Positions 44,063 to 54,160 are shown, counted from the stretch's first letter. The stretch is 64,000 nucleotides of DNA from AP-15 sp963733945 (GCA_963733945.1 CAVTFD010000033.1:124001-188000), one strand, 5' to 3'. Program-made: numbers and translations. Notes: generated by a model not told the origin, from the sequence alone.

Positions 44063-45460
44063 TCAGATATGGATGGCACGGCCGTCGACAGCTAGCGCCG
44101 CCTCCTTCATCGCCTCGCTCAAGGTCGGGTGGGCGTGGCAGGTGCGCGCGATGTCCTCTGCCGAGGCGCCAAATTCGATCGCCAACGTTGCCTCGGCGAT
44201 CATCGTGCCGGCGTCGGGACCGATGATGTGCACCCCCAGGACCCGGTCGCTCGCGCTGTCGGCGAGGATCTTGACGAACCCCTCGGTATCGCCGTTGGTG
44301 CGGGCGCGCGGCGTGGCGCTGAATGGGAATTTGCCGGCGCGGTAAAGGGTCCCCGCCGCCTTCAGTTCCTCCTCGGTGCTGCCGACCGAGGCGACCTCGG
44401 GCCAAGTGTAGACCACTGCCGGGATCGCATTGTAATCGATCGACGGTTTCTGCCCGGAGAGGCGCTCGGCCAGCGCTGCGCCCTCCTCCATGGCCTTGTG
44501 CGCCAACATCGGCCCGCGGATTACGTCGCCTATCGCGTAGATCCCGGGCACGCTGGCGGCAAAGCCGTCATCGACCACAACCCGGCCATGGGCGTCGCGC
44601 GCGACCCCGATGGTTTCGAGCCCCAACCCCTCGGTGTAAGGGCGCCGGCCAACCGCCACCAGCACCGCGTCGGCGGAAAGGCCCTGGCGCTCGGCGCCTT
44701 CGATCTCGATGGTCACGCCGTCGCGCCCTTCGCGGATTTCGGCCACCTTGGCGCCGAGCTTGAATTGGATCCCTTGACGGGTCAGCACCCGCTGCAACGC
44801 GGCGGCGAGTTCCTGGTCCATATTCGGGACGATCCGGTCGAGCAGTTCGACCACCGTCACTTTGGCCCCGAGCCGCTGCCACACCGAGCCCAATTCGAGC
44901 CCGATATAACCGCCGCCAATGACGACGAGCCGGTTCGGCACATGATCGAGCGCCAAGGCCCCGGTCGAAGAAAGAATGCGCTGCTCGTCGATCGAGACAC
45001 CCGGCAACGGCGCGCTTTCCGAGCCGGTGGCGATGACGATCGACCCGGCTTCGGCCTCGTACTCGGCGCCATCAGTGCCGGCGACGGCAACTTTCCCAGG
45101 CGCGGTGATGCGCCCGAAGCCTTTGAGCCAGTCGACCTTGTTCTTGCGGAACAGGAACTCGACGCCGCGGGTCAGGGTGGTTACCACGCGGTCCTTGCGC
45201 GCCATCATCGCGCCGAGGTCGAGCCCGACGTCGCCGACCTTGACCCCGTGCTCGGCGAACGTGTACCGGGCTTCCGCGAATTTCTCCGAGGATTGCAGCA
45301 ATGCCTTAGACGGGATGCAGCCGATGTTGAGACAGGTCCCGCCGAGGCTATTGCGGCCCTCGACGCAGGCCGTCTGCAGCCCGAGCTGCGCTGCCCGGAT
45401 CGCCGCGACATAGCCGCCGGGCCCGGCCCCGATGATGACGACGTCGTAGCGATCGGGCAT
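44063..45460 (-). CDS. lpd: Dihydrolipoyl dehydrogenase
   Basis: The 465-residue flavoprotein is the E3 component of 2-oxoacid dehydrogenase complexes. It shows the FAD-binding IIGAGPGGYVAAIRAAQLGL, the redox disulfide GGTCLNIGCIPSK, the NAD-binding VVIGGGYIGLELGSVW and the C-terminal HAHPTLSEA with the active-site His. It stands alone, with no E1 or E2 gene beside it, and converges on metZ with a 30-base gap. A universal stress gene is 24 bases upstream on the same strand. Confidence 0.92.
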   Translation of the reverse strand: MPDRYDVVIIGAGPGGYVAAIRAAQLGLQTACVEGRNSLGGTCLNIGCIPSKALLQSSEKFAEARYTFAEHGVKVGDVGLDLGAMMARKDRVVTTLTRGVEFLFRKNKVDWLKGFGRITAPGKVAVAGTDGAEYEAEAGSIVIATGSESAPLPGVSIDEQRILSSTGALALDHVPNRLVVIGGGYIGLELGSVWQRLGAKVTVVELLDRIVPNMDQELAAALQRVLTRQGIQFKLGAKVAEIREGRDGVTIEIEGAERQGLSADAVLVAVGRRPYTEGLGLETIGVARDAHGRVVVDDGFAASVPGIYAIGDVIRGPMLAHKAMEEGAALAERLSGQKPSIDYNAIPAVVYTWPEVASVGSTEEELKAAGTLYRAGKFPFSATPRARTNGDTEGFVKILADSASDRVLGVHIIGPDAGTMIAEATLAIEFGASAEDIARTCHAHPTLSEAMKEAALAVDGRAIHI

Positions 45461-45484
45461 GACCGTCAGACCGGTCGACGACCC

Positions 45485-46351
45485 TCAATGCGCGATCAGA
45501 ACCGGCACCGCCGCCGCCGTTTCCAGCACGTGCCGAGTAAAGCCGCCGAACATCCATTGGCGCAACCGACTGTGCCCGTACCCTCCCATCACCAGCAAGG
45601 CCTGGTGCTCGGCCGCGGCGGCAAGCATGGTATCGGCAGGGCTGCGCCCATCGGGCTGTAGTCGGTCGGCCGAGACCTCGATCCCCCGCCAGCGCAAACT
45701 GGCCATCAGCCGGCTTCCCTCCTCACTCGTCGAGTTCTCTTCTTCCGAGACGGTCAGGATCAGGACCTGTTTCGCCAACGCTATAAATGGCAACGCTGCG
45801 GTCACCGCATGGGCGGCCTCGCGCGTCGCTTTCCAGGCGATGACAATGGTCTCGGGCACGCTGGTCATCGGCGTAGCGGTCGGGATCAGTATCGGGCGGC
45901 CGGTTTCGAGCAACGCGGCCTCGACCGTCTCCGGAGCAAGGCCGTCACCGTCGGCAGAGCGTCCGATGACCATCAGATCGGCCGCGCGGCCGTGCTCGGA
46001 AACCCAATAGGTTTCGGTGCCAATTTGCCGCGTCCACTGTGCCGAGGGGCCCGAGGGGCCGGGTGGGGTATCAACCATCGCCAGCCCTTCACTGGCGCAG
46101 AATTGCTCGAACATTTGTCTCGCCCGCGCCTCGAGACGGTCTGCCCCCTCGTCGAGGCTCTCGACCAGGCTGCCGGTCATTGCCGCACCGCTGGCGTCCG
46201 ACGCCAGGCCGATCGCCACCGCCGCCGCGTCGAGGCGAACATGGAGAAAATCGAGATGGGCAGCGAACCGGCGGCCGACCGCAAGCGCCGCGGCGAAAAC
46301 CGCAGCATCCTTATCAGTTCCGGTCGCGGGAACGAGAATGGTCTTGATCAT
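45485..46351 (-). CDS. Universal stress protein, two Usp domains
   Basis: The 288-residue protein has two Usp domains in tandem. The first begins MIKTILVPATGTDKDAAVFA, and the second (from about 160) begins ETIVIAWKATREAAHAV and contains the ATP-binding loop MGGYGHSRLRQWMFGG near the end. Only the second has the complete G-x2-G-x9-GS-type loop. It is cytoplasmic, and the role is survival under stress. It is upstream of lpd on the same strand and lies near a CBS-BON gene, forming a second stress group. No FNR box is visible. Confidence 0.86.
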   Translation of the reverse strand: MIKTILVPATGTDKDAAVFAAALAVGRRFAAHLDFLHVRLDAAAVAIGLASDASGAAMTGSLVESLDEGADRLEARARQMFEQFCASEGLAMVDTPPGPSGPSAQWTRQIGTETYWVSEHGRAADLMVIGRSADGDGLAPETVEAALLETGRPILIPTATPMTSVPETIVIAWKATREAAHAVTAALPFIALAKQVLILTVSEEENSTSEEGSRLMASLRWRGIEVSADRLQPDGRSPADTMLAAAAEHQALLVMGGYGHSRLRQWMFGGFTRHVLETAAAVPVLIAH

Positions 46352-46468
46352 CGGAGCTCCTTTGGCGCACCCCAGCCGCGAGAGAGATTACCGCAAATCC
46401 GCGGTGCGGCGACATGGGATCGCCTGCGCTGCCGCGTCGGGTCAGCGGTGCTAAGGGGGTAAGGGGTT

Positions 46469-47186
46469 ATGAGCGAGCTGTCCGGCGCCGCGATCCTGCT
46501 GCTGATCCTGCTGGGCGGCAGTGCGCTCGGCGTATTCGTGCGGCGGTTTCTGTCCGAGCGTCATCGCAGCCCGGAGACGAACGATCTGATCCGGTTGGTG
46601 GTTACCATGCTGGTGACCTTTGCCGCCTTGGTGCTGGGATTGCTGACCAGCTCGGTCAAGGCGTCGTTCGACACCGTTGACACTGATCTGCGTGGCGTCG
46701 CATCAGATCCAGCTCGACCGCTCGCTGCGCATCTATGGCAGCGAAACCATGCCGGCGCGGATCCTGCTGCGCAGCTATACCGCCGCGAAAATCGCGGCCA
46801 CTTGGGCCGATGAGCCGGCGCCGTTGCCGCCAGGGGATTATCACCCTCGGACTCCGGCGAGCAGCGCAACCGACGTGGACATTGAAGACACCAGTTTGGG
46901 GCAGATGCTAAGCGAGGTCGAAGCCGATCTGCGGGACCTTCAGCCGCGGGACCCGATGCACCGTCAGCTTTCCTTGACCATCCTCAACCAATTCGAGCAG
47001 TTGATGCGCATTCGCTGGAAAGTTATCGAAGAGTCTCATAACTCGATCTCGACACCATTCTACGTCGTGCTCGCCTTCTGGCTGGTGATCGTGTTTGCCA
47101 GCTTCGGGTTGAGCGCGCCGCGAAATCTGCTGTCCTACATCACGATCATGCTGGGAGCGCTGTCGATCGCCTCGGTGATTTTGTAA
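46469..47186 (+). pseudogene. DUF4239 (bestrophin-like) membrane protein, one frameshift
   Basis: Two frames form one DUF4239 protein of about 238 residues. The first has membrane helix AAILLLILLGGSALGVFV and TNDLIRLVVTMLVTFAALVLG, reaching TVDTDLRG. From about 46690-46706 the sequence continues in the next frame: ASHQIQLDRSLRIYGSE and the final helices YVVLAFWLVIVFASFGL and ITIMLGALSIASVIL. The shift lies in a short GTGGCGTCGC stretch where loss of five bases, or gain of one, explains the break. The rest is intact. Confidence 0.75.
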
Positions 47187-47333
47187 TCCTGGATCTCGAC
47201 ACGCCGTTCAGCGGGCTGTTTATGGTATCGAGCCAACCGATGCGCGATGCCTTGGCTCAGCTCAGCCGATAAAGACGCGACTGGCTCGACAGGATTAAGA
47301 TCCGCAGAAGAGATCAGCCCGGCGGAGGCGCTC

Positions 47334-48545
47334 ATGCCTAAATTCCTGACCCTCGACGACATCGATGTGCGCGGCAAGCGCGTATTGTTGCGGGCCGATC
47401 TGAACGTCCCGGTCAAAGACGGCAAGGTCACCGATGCGACCCGCATCGAGCGCCTCGCGCCGACGATCGAGGCACTGCTCAGCAAGGGCGCGGCGGTCGT
47501 CGTAATGTCGCATTTCGGCCGACCTAAGGGAGGGCCCGACCCGGCGCTGTCGCTGCGCCCATTGATCGCGCCGCTGCGGCAGGCGCTCGGTGGCCGCGAG
47601 GTCGTGTTCGCTGCCGATTGCCTCGGCGAGCCGGCAAAGCAGGTCGTTGCCGCACTCCGGCCAGGACAGGTGGCGCTCCTCGAAAATCTCCGCTTCCACC
47701 CCGGCGAGGAGGCCAACTCGCCCGATTTTGCCCAGGCATTGGCCCAACTTGGCGAGGTTTATGTCGACGACGCGTTCTCGGCGGCGCACCGCGCGCATGC
47801 CTCGATCGCGGCGCTCGCGCATTTGCTGCCGGCCGCCGCCGGCAAGCTGATGGAGGCCGAGCTCGATGCGCTGTCGGCGGCGCTCGAACATCCGGTGCGC
47901 CCGGTCTTGGCGTTGATCGGCGGCGCCAAGGTCTCGACCAAGCTCGACCTGTTGCGCTTTCTGGTCAGCAAGGTCGACGTACTGGCGATCGGCGGGGCAA
48001 TGGCGAACACTCTGCTCTATGCCCAGGGCACAGCGGTCGGCCGCTCGCTGTGCGAGCGCGATATGGCGGAGAACGCTCGCCAAATCATCGCTCTCGCCTC
48101 CGAACGCAACTGCCGGGTCATTCTGCCTGAGGATGCCGTCGTTGCTGCCGAGCTCGTTTTCGGAGCTGCTTCGCAGACCGTCGCGATCGACGGGGTCGCC
48201 GCCGACATGATGATCCTCGACATCGGCCCCGCGACGGTGGCGCGCGTCGCCGCCGCACTCGACGAGAGTCGAACCCTCGTCTGGAACGGGCCGCTCGGTG
48301 CTTTCGAGACCCCGCCTTTCGACCGCGGCACGCTGGCGGTGGCGAAGAAGGTCGCCGAACTCACCCGAATGGGACGGCTGCGCAGCGTCGCCGGCGGCGG
48401 CGACACAGTCGCTGCTCTCGCCGCCGCGGGGGTGACCGATCAGCTGTCCTATGTCTCGACCGCGGGCGGCGCCTTTCTCGAATGGCTGGAGGGGCGGGAA
48501 TTGCCGGGCGTTGCAGCATTGGTCGCCGCTGCTCGCCAAGATTGA
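47334..48545 (+). CDS. pgk: Phosphoglycerate kinase
   Basis: The 403-residue glycolytic enzyme is complete: LLRADLNVPVKDGKVTD, MSHFGRPKG, the 3PG-binding arginines, LIGGAKVSTKLDLL, and the ATP-binding WNGPLGAFE and VAGGGDTVAALAAAG. GGAGG is ten bases before the ATG at 47334. It is not next to gap or fba as in many bacteria; its neighbours here are a DUF4239 and a CBS-BON gene. Confidence 0.95.
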   Translation: MPKFLTLDDIDVRGKRVLLRADLNVPVKDGKVTDATRIERLAPTIEALLSKGAAVVVMSHFGRPKGGPDPALSLRPLIAPLRQALGGREVVFAADCLGEPAKQVVAALRPGQVALLENLRFHPGEEANSPDFAQALAQLGEVYVDDAFSAAHRAHASIAALAHLLPAAAGKLMEAELDALSAALEHPVRPVLALIGGAKVSTKLDLLRFLVSKVDVLAIGGAMANTLLYAQGTAVGRSLCERDMAENARQIIALASERNCRVILPEDAVVAAELVFGAASQTVAIDGVAADMMILDIGPATVARVAAALDESRTLVWNGPLGAFETPPFDRGTLAVAKKVAELTRMGRLRSVAGGGDTVAALAAAGVTDQLSYVSTAGGAFLEWLEGRELPGVAALVAAARQD

Positions 48546-48594
48546 CGCTGCTCCGGCCGCCCGGCACATTTCGCGGAACCACAGGAGACGCCGT

Positions 48595-49335
48595 ATGCAG
48601 GCCTCGGAGGTCATGACCCGCAACATCGTGTCGATCGGGCGCGACGCGCCGATCCGCGACGCGATCCGGCTGATGCTCGACAACAAGGTGAGCGGCCTGC
48701 CGGTGGTGGATGCCGGCGGCAAAGTGATCGGAATCCTGACCGAAGGCGATCTATTGCACCGCAGTGAGATCGCCACCGAAAAGCACCACTGGCGGTGGCT
48801 CGAATTCGTGCTGGGGCCGGGGCGAATGGCCAGCGAATATGTCAAGACCCATGGGCGCGTCGTCGGCGAGCTGATGACTCGCGAGGTCGTGACCATCGGC
48901 ATCGACACGTCGCTCGGCGACATCGTCGCCCTGATGGAGCATCACCACGTCAAGCGTCTGCCGGTAATCGACGATGGTAAGCTCGCCGGCATCGTCAGCC
49001 GCGCCGATCTGCTGGCCGCGCTTGCTAAAGCGCTCGACGCGCAGGCAGCCCCGGCGGCGAGCGACGAGGATATCCGCGCGCGAGTTCTGGCCGAATTGGA
49101 AAAAGTCGACTGGGCGCCGCGCGACGGGTTGACGATCGCGGTCGCCGACGGCGTCGTCGAGCTGAGCGGGGTCGTCTTCGACGAGCACGAACGCGAGGCG
49201 CTGCGCGTCGCCGCCGAGAACATACCGGGGGTCAAGGGGATCTCGGATCGCCTGGTCTGGGTCGAGCCCGTTTCCGGGACCGTCATCGAGGCTACCCAGG
49301 AAGCTCCACAGACGATCGCGCCGCGCACCCGCTGA
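48595..49335 (+). CDS. CBS-pair protein with C-terminal BON domain
   Basis: The 246-residue protein has two CBS domains (MQASEVMTRNIVSIGRDAPI, VSGLPVVDAGGKVIGILTEGD and ELMTREVVTIGIDTSLGDIV, HVKRLPVIDDGKLAGIVSRAD) and a BON domain from about residue 155 (WAPRDGLTIAVADGVVELSG). CBS pairs bind adenylates and BON domains bind ligands or membranes. It begins 50 bases after pgk with AGGAGACGCC before the ATG. It is a relative in kind of the CBS and BON genes in the FNR-linked cluster near 15 kb. Confidence 0.88.
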   Translation: MQASEVMTRNIVSIGRDAPIRDAIRLMLDNKVSGLPVVDAGGKVIGILTEGDLLHRSEIATEKHHWRWLEFVLGPGRMASEYVKTHGRVVGELMTREVVTIGIDTSLGDIVALMEHHHVKRLPVIDDGKLAGIVSRADLLAALAKALDAQAAPAASDEDIRARVLAELEKVDWAPRDGLTIAVADGVVELSGVVFDEHEREALRVAAENIPGVKGISDRLVWVEPVSGTVIEATQEAPQTIAPRTR

Positions 49336-49366
49336 ACATCAAACTTTGGGGAAGTGGAAGGCCGAG

Positions 49367-51421
49367 GTGGCGATATACCGCATCGGCATCGATGTCGGCG
49401 GAACCTTTACGGATCTCGTCGCAGTCGACGATCTCGGCGGGGCGACCCTAGAGAAAGTTGCGTCGACCCCCGACGACCCCTCGATCGGCGTGCTCGACGG
49501 GCTGGAGCTGCTGGCGCAACAACTCGGTCGCGAGCGCGCAGCGCTGCTGGCCGAGACCGACCGCATCATCCACGGCACCACGGTTGCAACCAACGCCCTG
49601 CTGGAGCGCAGCGGCGCGCGCGTCGGGCTGCTGACGACCGAGGGGCATCGCGATGTGATCGAGATGCGCGAAGGGCTCAAGGACGATCGCTACAATCTGC
49701 GTCTGCCACCGCCTGAACAGCTCGTTCCGCGACGGCTGCGGCTGGGGGTGCTTGAGCGTCTACGCGGCGACGGCAGGATCGAGACGCCTCTCGATCAGGC
49801 TTCGCTCGACCAGGCCATCGCCGTGCTCAAGCGCGAACGGGTCGAGGCGGTGGCCGTGTGCTATCTCCACGCTTGGCGCGATCCGAGCCATGAACGCGCC
49901 ACCCGCCAAGCCGTCGAACGCGAGCTGCCGGGCGTTTATGTGTCGCTGTCCGCCGAGGTGCTGCCGCAGATCAAGGAATTCGAGCGAGTCTCGACGACCG
50001 TGGTCAACGCCTATGTCGGGCCAGTTGTATCGCGGTATCTGGAGCGGCTCGAGCGGCGCCTCGCCGAGGCCGGGTATCGCGGCCCGACTTTGATTATTCA
50101 GTCGCATGGCGGTGTCGCACCGATAGACGAGGCGGGCCGGCTGGCGGCGGGCGCCGTACTTTCCGGGCCGGCGGGCGGTGTCGCCGGCAGCGTCCATGCG
50201 GCGCGGTTGGTCGGTGCCGCCGATCTGATCCCGTTCGACATGGGAGGGACCAGCACCGATATATCCCTGATCGTCGCGGGGCGTCCGATCCTGTCGACCG
50301 GCCGCCGTGTCGCCGGCCAGGCGATCGCGCTGAACAGCCTGGACATCGCCAGCATCGGCGCCGGCGGCGGCTCGATCGCCCGGGTCGATAACGGCGGCAT
50401 CCTGCATGTCGGCCCGCACAGCGCCGGCGCGGTTCCAGGCCCGGCCTGTTACCACAACGGCGGCTCCGAGGCGACGGTCACCGACGCCAATCTTGTGCTG
50501 GGTTATCTCGACGAGGCGAGCTTTCTGGGCGGTCGGCGACGGCTCGACCGCGCCGCGGCCGAGGCCGCGGTGGACCGTATCGCGGCCGCGCTCGGCACCA
50601 GACGGCTCGCCGCGGCTCAGGGGATCCATCGCGTCGTCAACACGAATATGGCCGAGGGGGTTCGGTTGGTCTCGGTGCGCCGCGGCGTCGACCCCAGGCA
50701 ATTCGCCCTGCTCGCCTTTGGCGGGGCCTCGGGGCTGCACGCGACCGATATCGCCCGCCAGCTCGACCTGACGCGGGTCATTGTGCCGAGGGTTGCGGCA
50801 GTGCTGTCGGCTTGGGGCATGCTCACCACAGATCTGCGCTTCGAAGTCGCGCGCACCCATATCGGCGATACCCGCGCGCTTGACGGGGCCGCGATCAAAC
50901 GGCTCTTCGACGAGATGGAGGCCGAGGGGCTGACGCGGTTGCGCGCTTCATTCGACGGGCCTGCGCGAGCCACGCGTTCGGTCGATATGCGCTACGGCGA
51001 GCAGGTGTTCGAGATTGCCGTGCCGCTCGACGATGTTGACTGGACCATGCCCGATCCGCTCGCACAGATCGTCGAGCGGTTTCACCGCCGCCACGAAAAG
51101 CTTTACACCTATTCCTCACCCGACCGGGAAACGGTCCTCGTCAATGCCCGCGTCGCCGTCGCCGGCATCCTTTCGGCATTACCACAGGAGCCCTGTTTGC
51201 CCGAGGGGGCGCTAGCGAGGCCGCTCTGTCAGCGGCGAATTTGGCTCGACGAGTGGATCGCGGCGACCGTCTGGGATTTCGACGCGTTAGCCCCTGGGCA
51301 AGTTGTCGAAGGCCCCGCCATCATAGAATCCGCAATGACCACGGTGCTGTTGCGTGGCGGCGATCGCGCCACGGTCACCCCACTCGGTTGGATCGACATC
51401 GCCCTCTCACCGCGCCACTGA
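49367..51421 (+). CDS. hyuA: Hydantoinase/oxoprolinase HyuA subunit
   Basis: The 684-residue protein is of the HyuA type: IGIDVGGTFTDLVAVDDLGG, IIHGTTVATNALLER, LLTTEGHRDVIEMREG, NAYVGPVVSRYLERL, LSGPAGGVAGSVHAA, FDMGGTSTDISLIVAG and AYHNGGSEATVTDANLVLG-like blocks. These hydrolyse hydantoins or oxoproline with ATP. HyuB normally follows but is not here. GTG at 49367 follows GGAAGG, whereas the upstream TTG at 49346 would add seven residues. A lone HyuA can also be acetophenone carboxylase-like. Confidence 0.83.
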   Translation: MAIYRIGIDVGGTFTDLVAVDDLGGATLEKVASTPDDPSIGVLDGLELLAQQLGRERAALLAETDRIIHGTTVATNALLERSGARVGLLTTEGHRDVIEMREGLKDDRYNLRLPPPEQLVPRRLRLGVLERLRGDGRIETPLDQASLDQAIAVLKRERVEAVAVCYLHAWRDPSHERATRQAVERELPGVYVSLSAEVLPQIKEFERVSTTVVNAYVGPVVSRYLERLERRLAEAGYRGPTLIIQSHGGVAPIDEAGRLAAGAVLSGPAGGVAGSVHAARLVGAADLIPFDMGGTSTDISLIVAGRPILSTGRRVAGQAIALNSLDIASIGAGGGSIARVDNGGILHVGPHSAGAVPGPACYHNGGSEATVTDANLVLGYLDEASFLGGRRRLDRAAAEAAVDRIAAALGTRRLAAAQGIHRVVNTNMAEGVRLVSVRRGVDPRQFALLAFGGASGLHATDIARQLDLTRVIVPRVAAVLSAWGMLTTDLRFEVARTHIGDTRALDGAAIKRLFDEMEAEGLTRLRASFDGPARATRSVDMRYGEQVFEIAVPLDDVDWTMPDPLAQIVERFHRRHEKLYTYSSPDRETVLVNARVAVAGILSALPQEPCLPEGALARPLCQRRIWLDEWIAATVWDFDALAPGQVVEGPAIIESAMTTVLLRGGDRATVTPLGWIDIALSPRH

Positions 51422-51577
51422 GATCAATGAGGAGACTTGATCCGCCGTGGGAGCCAGTAGACGGCCGCAGCCGGATCGGCTATCTGCTGACCAGACGCTC
51501 CATTCACCACGGTGGACGATCGGGGCATGGCAATGGCCGCGATTCACGCGCTGTCACGTTGAACAGGAGAAAAAGCG

Positions 51578-52330
51578 ATGATCCATCTCTATTTCTGGCC
51601 GACAGGCAATGGCAAGAAGACCGTCATTTTGCTCGAGGAGTTGGGAACCCCCTACACGATCAAGCCGATCAATATTGGTCGCGGAGACCAGCTCACCCCG
51701 GAATTCCTGAAAATATCTCCCAACGGCCGGATGCCGGCGATCGTCGACGACGATCCGATGGGCGGCGGCGCTCCGATTTCGATCTTCGAATCCGGGCCGA
51801 TCATGACCTACATCGCCGAGAAAGAGGGACGGTTCCTGCCGTCGGACCCGCGCGGCAAATATGATGTTGCTCAGTGGGTCAGTTGGCAACTCGGCAATCA
51901 GGGCCCTAAGCTCGGTGAGCAAGGCCATTTCCGGCGGGCGCTCGAGAGCGGCAACAACGGCGACCTTTCCTACGCCATTCGCCGCTTTGACAATGAGACA
52001 CATCGCATCTACGGGGTGATGAACCTCGGTCTGTTCAACAAGCGGTATCTCGCGGCCGGCGAATACACGATCGCTGATATGATCTGCTATCCTTGGGCGT
52101 CGAGCTGGGCGACCCGCAAGATCGACATTGACGAATTTCCAAACGTCAAGGGCTGGCTTGAGGAAATCGGCGAGCGGCCGGCCGTCAAGAAAGCGATGGC
52201 GATGGGGCCGGAGTTCCGTGAGGACCCGGCGTCGATCAGCCCGGCGGAGCAGCTCCGTCGCAGACAACTGGTGGGGGACCAGCGGGCGCAATCGATCCCC
52301 GCGGAATGGATACAAGCTGCGCAAGGGTAG
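51578..52330 (+). CDS. Glutathione S-transferase, YfcG/Ure2p-like
   Basis: The 250-residue protein has YFWPTGNGKKTVILLEELG, RMPAIVDDDPMGGGAPISIF, WQLGNQGPKLGEQGHF and YLAAGEYTIADMICYPW, blocks it shares with the 22227-22952 gene. Length and domain order are those of YfcG-like thiol oxidoreductases. AGGAGAAAAAGCG precedes the ATG. It lies between hyuA and a small unknown gene. Confidence 0.88.
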   Translation: MIHLYFWPTGNGKKTVILLEELGTPYTIKPINIGRGDQLTPEFLKISPNGRMPAIVDDDPMGGGAPISIFESGPIMTYIAEKEGRFLPSDPRGKYDVAQWVSWQLGNQGPKLGEQGHFRRALESGNNGDLSYAIRRFDNETHRIYGVMNLGLFNKRYLAAGEYTIADMICYPWASSWATRKIDIDEFPNVKGWLEEIGERPAVKKAMAMGPEFREDPASISPAEQLRRRQLVGDQRAQSIPAEWIQAAQG

Positions 52331-52455
52331 TGTTCGATCCCCAGGGCTCAAAGGGGCGGGTGACGGCCGCTTAGACGCCGATCACCCGCGCTCCGGCGGT
52401 TCGGCGACAACCGATCGGCGCCGCGACTCCGGCCGGCCGGCCGGTTGCGAGGATC

Positions 52456-52728
52456 TCACGGGCGATTGTAGGACGGAAATAATTCGTCGGGGTCGTTGAC
52501 CCATACGAACGGTATGCCGTGCTGATCGGCGCAATCAACAGCGTGCCGAAACTCTGTCTCGATCGTCGTATGGAGCCTGCTTTGGTCGATGACCATTCCG
52601 GCTGACTCGCTTGAGGGAAAGCGCCAGCTTCCCACAATGCGATTTGGATCGGTCGGGCTTTGGTTGACTTTGAATTCGATGTACCGCGCGCCGCCCGCCT
52701 CTTCCTTGCCTTCGATGATCGCAACCAC
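52456..52728 (-). CDS. Hypothetical 90-residue protein
   Basis: The frame gives a 90-residue soluble protein with beta-strand-like MVAIIEGKEEAGGARYIEFK, then MVIDQSRLHTTIETEFRHAV, a helix, and FVWVNDPDELFPSYNRP. No domain is recognised. It is convergent to the GST gene. Codon use and the lack of overlap with other genes make it plausible. Confidence 0.45.
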   Translation of the reverse strand: MVAIIEGKEEAGGARYIEFKVNQSPTDPNRIVGSWRFPSSESAGMVIDQSRLHTTIETEFRHAVDCADQHGIPFVWVNDPDELFPSYNRP

Positions 52729-52960
52729 TGGCCACTCCCGAGTACGAACGGCTGCAATCGAAGCGTGTCACTGCAACCTGCTTGATTTTTAGTTGCCGTA
52801 CCGGCCGGAGACAAGATCCCGCGAGCGTGCGTTTACTCCTCACCGAAGTGCCGCGTTCGAAGATGCCGCTTAGCCTTTGCCGCGCTTGTCCTTCCCACCA
52901 GCTGGCTCCCGAGCGTAGGCTTGTGCCCGGCGACAAGGCCGACGGCTCGGGAGGGACGAG

Positions 52961-54136
52961 ATGAAGCGAAGCACGGAGCGGATCCTTACAACCCATGTCG
53001 GCAGCCTGCCGCGGCCGCCGGATCTGCTCGAGATGATCCAGGCGAAAGAACGAGGTGGCCCGCTTGATGCCGAAGCCTATGCGAACCGAGTCGTGACCGC
53101 AGTCAAGGAGGTCGTGCACAGGCAGGCCGAGAGCGGTATCGACATCGTCGCTGATGGCGAGATGGGCCGGTTCGGGTTCATCCCCTACGTCAACGAGCGC
53201 CTCACCGGGATCGAGCCGCGCAAGAACCCCGGCGGCGAGGGCACTTGGGCGCGCTCGCGCGAGTACTTGGCGTTTCCCGAATACTACAGCTGGGCCGCGC
53301 AGATGCCGGGGACGGCGGGGAGGGCGCCGCCAACGCGATGGGTATGCACCGGCCCCATCGCCTACAAGGGTCACGACGCACTAAAGCGCGACATCGACAC
53401 TCTGAAGGCCGCGCTCGCCAGCATCGCCTGCGAAGAGGCCTTTATGCCGGCGGTGTCGCCGGCCCAACTCGCCGGCTGGAACAGGAACGAATTCTATCAA
53501 ACCGACGAGGAGTTCCGAGTGGCGGTGGCCGACGCGCTCAACGAGGAATACAAGGCGATCGTCGACGCCGGCCTCGTCTTGCAGATCGACGACCCGCAAT
53601 TGGCGAGCCACTATACGACGCACCCCGAGCTCGACATCGCCGACTGCCGCCGCTGGGCGAATGCGACGGTCGAGTTGCTGAACCAGGCTTTGCGCGGCAT
53701 TCCGCCCGAGCGCGTGCGCTATCACACCTGCTATGGCATCAATATCGGTCCGCGCGTGCATGAGCTCGAACTGAAGCACATCGCCGACATCATGCTGCGC
53801 ATCAATGCCGGCGGCTATTCGTTCGAGGCGGCCAACCCGCGTCACGAGCACGAGTGGCGGGTCTGGGAAACGGTCAAGTTGCCGGAGGGCAAGGTATTGA
53901 TCCCCGGCATCGTCACCCATTCCTCCAACCTGGTCGAACATCCCGAGGCGGTCGCCCAGCGGATCGCGCGGTTTGCCGGCGCCGTCGGCCGCGAAAACGT
54001 CATTGCCGGCGCCGATTGCGGCTTCGCAAGTTTTTCGACTTCTTGCGAGGTCCATCCGAGCGTCGTCTGGACCAAGCTGGCGGCATTGGCAGAAGGAGCG
54101 CGCCTGGCCACGAAGGAATTGTGGGGCACAGCCTGA
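52961..54136 (+). CDS. MetE C-terminal-domain-like (UROD/MetE) methyltransferase
   Basis: The 391-residue protein matches the C-terminal zinc half of cobalamin-independent methionine synthase and the epoxyalkane:coenzyme M transferase-like group. It has TTHVGSLPRPPDLLE, DIVADGEMGRFG, FVLQIDDPQLASHY-type strands, YHTCYG with the first zinc ligand Cys, ANPRHEHEW with a candidate Glu/His, and IAGADCGFASF with the second Cys. It lacks the N-terminal half of MetE, so it is not a normal MetE. Methyl or thiol transfer is likely; the substrate is unknown. Confidence 0.8.
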   Translation: MKRSTERILTTHVGSLPRPPDLLEMIQAKERGGPLDAEAYANRVVTAVKEVVHRQAESGIDIVADGEMGRFGFIPYVNERLTGIEPRKNPGGEGTWARSREYLAFPEYYSWAAQMPGTAGRAPPTRWVCTGPIAYKGHDALKRDIDTLKAALASIACEEAFMPAVSPAQLAGWNRNEFYQTDEEFRVAVADALNEEYKAIVDAGLVLQIDDPQLASHYTTHPELDIADCRRWANATVELLNQALRGIPPERVRYHTCYGINIGPRVHELELKHIADIMLRINAGGYSFEAANPRHEHEWRVWETVKLPEGKVLIPGIVTHSSNLVEHPEAVAQRIARFAGAVGRENVIAGADCGFASFSTSCEVHPSVVWTKLAALAEGARLATKELWGTA

Positions 54137-54160
54137 CCAGCCGGAGAAGGCTGCCGTCGG

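Noticed and set aside
44129..45661. Long plus-strand frame over lpd
   Set aside because: It lies wholly opposite lpd and part of the stress-protein gene, which have clear motifs. It is a shadow.
47295..48923. Long minus-strand frame over pgk and CBS-BON
   Set aside because: It lies opposite two well-conserved genes and has no domain, so it is a shadow.
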